NCBI GenBank assembly: GCA_035296705.1
Contig: DATHAL010000085.1
Location: 1-13,318, forward strand
DNA: 13,318 nucleotides
Reading direction: 5' to 3'
Source of the DNA: WHSW01 sp035296705
GTDB lineage: Bacteria; Actinomycetota; Thermoleophilia; Solirubrobacterales; 70-9
Made by a program: the position numbers and the translations under genes. This document shows positions 12,650 to 13,318 of this stretch, piece by piece. A model generated the notes under the pieces. That model did no database searches. It was not told where the DNA came from and saw nothing but the letters and a program-made list of their open reading frames with translations. The first letter of the stretch is position 1. Every line of letters starts with the position of its first letter.

Positions 12650-13084
12650 ATGGAAACCGTCCACCTGATCGTCGGCGTCGGCGTCATCCTGGCCAATCTC
12701 GGCGCGGGCGCGATCGGTGGGATCGCCTGGCTTCGGCACCGGCCGAGCGTCGGCTTCTGGTACGTCCTCCGGGTCGCGCAGGCCGCCGTCGTGCTCCAGG
12801 TGCTGCTCGGCTCGATCCTGCTGCTGTCCGGGCACGAGGCGCCCGACCTGCACTACGTCTACGGCGTCCTGCCGCTGCTCGTCGCGCTGCTTGCCGAGGG
12901 CGCGCGCGCCGGGGCCGCCGACCGCGAGCTCGAGGGGCTCGACTTCGATGCGCTCCCGCGCGAGCGCCGGCAGCTGATCGCGGCGGCGATCGCGCGTCGC
13001 GAGACCGGGATCATGGCGGTCTCGGCGCTCGTCGTCTTCGGCCTTGCGCTCCGCGCGGCGGGGACGAGCGGCGGACTCCTCTGA
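12650..13084 (+). CDS. Four-helix integral membrane protein of unknown function (144 aa)
   Basis: I do not recognise a named family. Four hydrophobic segments can be seen, at about 5-28, 38-60, 67-86 and 119-137. A charged soluble loop of some 30 residues (about 87-117, Arg/Glu/Asp-rich) lies between helices 3 and 4. A likely conserved core is VLQVLLGSILLLSGHEAPDL (48-67) running into HYVYG (68-72); a histidine beside a helix end could bind a cofactor, but that is speculation. The ATG at 12650 has no clear Shine-Dalgarno sequence, and a TTTGAT box 10 bases upstream is compatible with leaderless translation. It is divergent from nuoA across 156 bp, so co-regulation with complex I is possible. 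Codon use and GC look native. Confidence 0.82.
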   Translation: METVHLIVGVGVILANLGAGAIGGIAWLRHRPSVGFWYVLRVAQAAVVLQVLLGSILLLSGHEAPDLHYVYGVLPLLVALLAEGARAGAADRELEGLDFDALPRERRQLIAAAIARRETGIMAVSALVVFGLALRAAGTSGGLL

Positions 13085-13090
13085 GAACGC

Positions 13091-13128
13091 TGAAATCCGA
13101 ATTTCAACCGCTACTTCCCGGGTAGTGG
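13091..13128. terminator. Two adjacent stem-loops after the membrane-protein gene
   Basis: TGAAAT (13091-13096) and ATTTCA (13101-13106) are exact reverse complements around CCGA. Just after, CCGCTAC (13108-13114) pairs with GTAGTGG (13122-13128), including one G-U, around a 7-base loop. They begin seven bases after the stop at 13084. No T-run follows, so this is at best a weak or factor-assisted terminator; it could instead be leader structure for the small ORF at 13144. Confidence 0.3.
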
Positions 13129-13143
13129 TCGGTTACGGGAACG

Positions 13144-13308
13144 ATGGACGAGAGACGTCCGAACAAGAGCAACGGATCGGATTCGGAAGAGCGACGGGAG
13201 GCCGAGGGGGACGCGCATCCGGCCGAGGTCGCCCGGCGGGAGCTGGTTGAGTGGTGCAAGATCCACAAGCTTCCGGTGCCGGCTGAGTATCAGCCCAGAC
13301 CCCGGTAG
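13144..13308 (+). CDS. Possible small hydrophilic protein (54 aa), unknown
   Basis: A complete small frame runs from ATG at 13144 to TAG at 13306-13308. The first half is charged and probably disordered (MDERRPNKSNGSDSEERREA). The second half, PAEVARRELVEWCKIHKLPV, looks like an amphipathic helix followed by a Pro-rich end. A weak GGGA lies three bases before the ATG. Codons such as AGA, CGT, GGA, GAT, GAA and CGA are more frequent than in the nuo genes, so it may be a non-coding leader or a lowly expressed gene. In its favour are the protein-like second half and the same direction as the membrane-protein gene 59 bases upstream. No family recognised. Confidence 0.45.
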   Translation: MDERRPNKSNGSDSEERREAEGDAHPAEVARRELVEWCKIHKLPVPAEYQPRPR

Positions 13309-13318
13309 CCACCTCCGT

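Noticed and set aside
12530..12853. A 107-codon minus-strand frame upstream of nuoA
   Set aside because: Lies across the promoter region and antisense to the membrane-protein gene; no recognisable domain and no good start signal.
12562..13100. The 8-mer AAATCCGA at both 12562-12569 and 13093-13100, flanking the membrane-protein gene
   Set aside because: Eight bases is too short, related words also occur inside nuoA coding DNA (12369-12376, reverse strand), and the surrounding bases do not match; probably chance.
1..13318. Frameshifts or broken genes in the nuo operon
   Set aside because: Each nuo gene in view reads through in one frame with its expected start and end motifs; only nuoM is incomplete, because of the window edge.

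Overview
The window is a stretch of a GC-rich bacterial chromosome. It is dominated by one minus-strand operon for the proton-translocating NADH:quinone oxidoreductase (respiratory complex I, type I NADH dehydrogenase). Dense packing, many GTG starts (nuoA, D, E, H, I, J, K), a probable TTG start (nuoB), very high GC at third codon positions and an SCO4226-type (DUF4242) protein suggest Actinomycetota. Class Thermoleophilia (Solirubrobacterales/Gaiellales-like) is my best guess. The taxon is inferred, not proven.

Layout, read right to left along the minus strand: nuoA (12493-12128), nuoB (12137-11361), nuoC (11356-10826), nuoD (10821-9529), nuoE (9532-8798), nuoF (8805-7483), nuoG (7483-5024), nuoH (5027-4029), nuoI (4032-3484), then nuoJ (3067-2534), nuoK (2534-2235), nuoL (2235-229) and the first 48 codons of nuoM (146-1, cut by the window edge). 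nuoN is not in view and would be expected further left. This is the canonical A-to-M order. Neighbouring genes overlap by 1 to 10 bases or lie 4 bases apart, which implies translational coupling. E, F and G form the NADH-oxidising module. B, C, D and I form the quinone-reducing arm carrying the Fe-S chain. A, H, J, K, L and M form the membrane proton-pumping arm.

The operon is broken at one place. Between nuoI and nuoJ lies a 98-codon gene on the opposite (+) strand (3170-3466) for a DUF4242/SCO4226-type nickel-binding-like protein. It has its own candidate promoter and a perfect 9-bp inverted repeat over the putative -10 box. Right of nuoA is a 156-bp divergent intergenic region, then a four-helix membrane protein of unknown function (12650-13084, +) and a small possible ORF (13144-13308, +). 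No gene-free stretch exceeds about 160 bases. I saw no RNA gene, insertion sequence or CRISPR array.

The most unusual signals are these. (1) An 81-bp imperfect palindrome (5323-5403) lies in frame inside nuoG, encodes a linker, and looks like a protein-embedded palindromic element. (2) In NuoL, the positions matching E. coli Glu144 and Arg175 are Ala149 and Val180, although the other key charged residues are kept. (3) The antisense metal-binding-like gene is embedded in the complex I operon.
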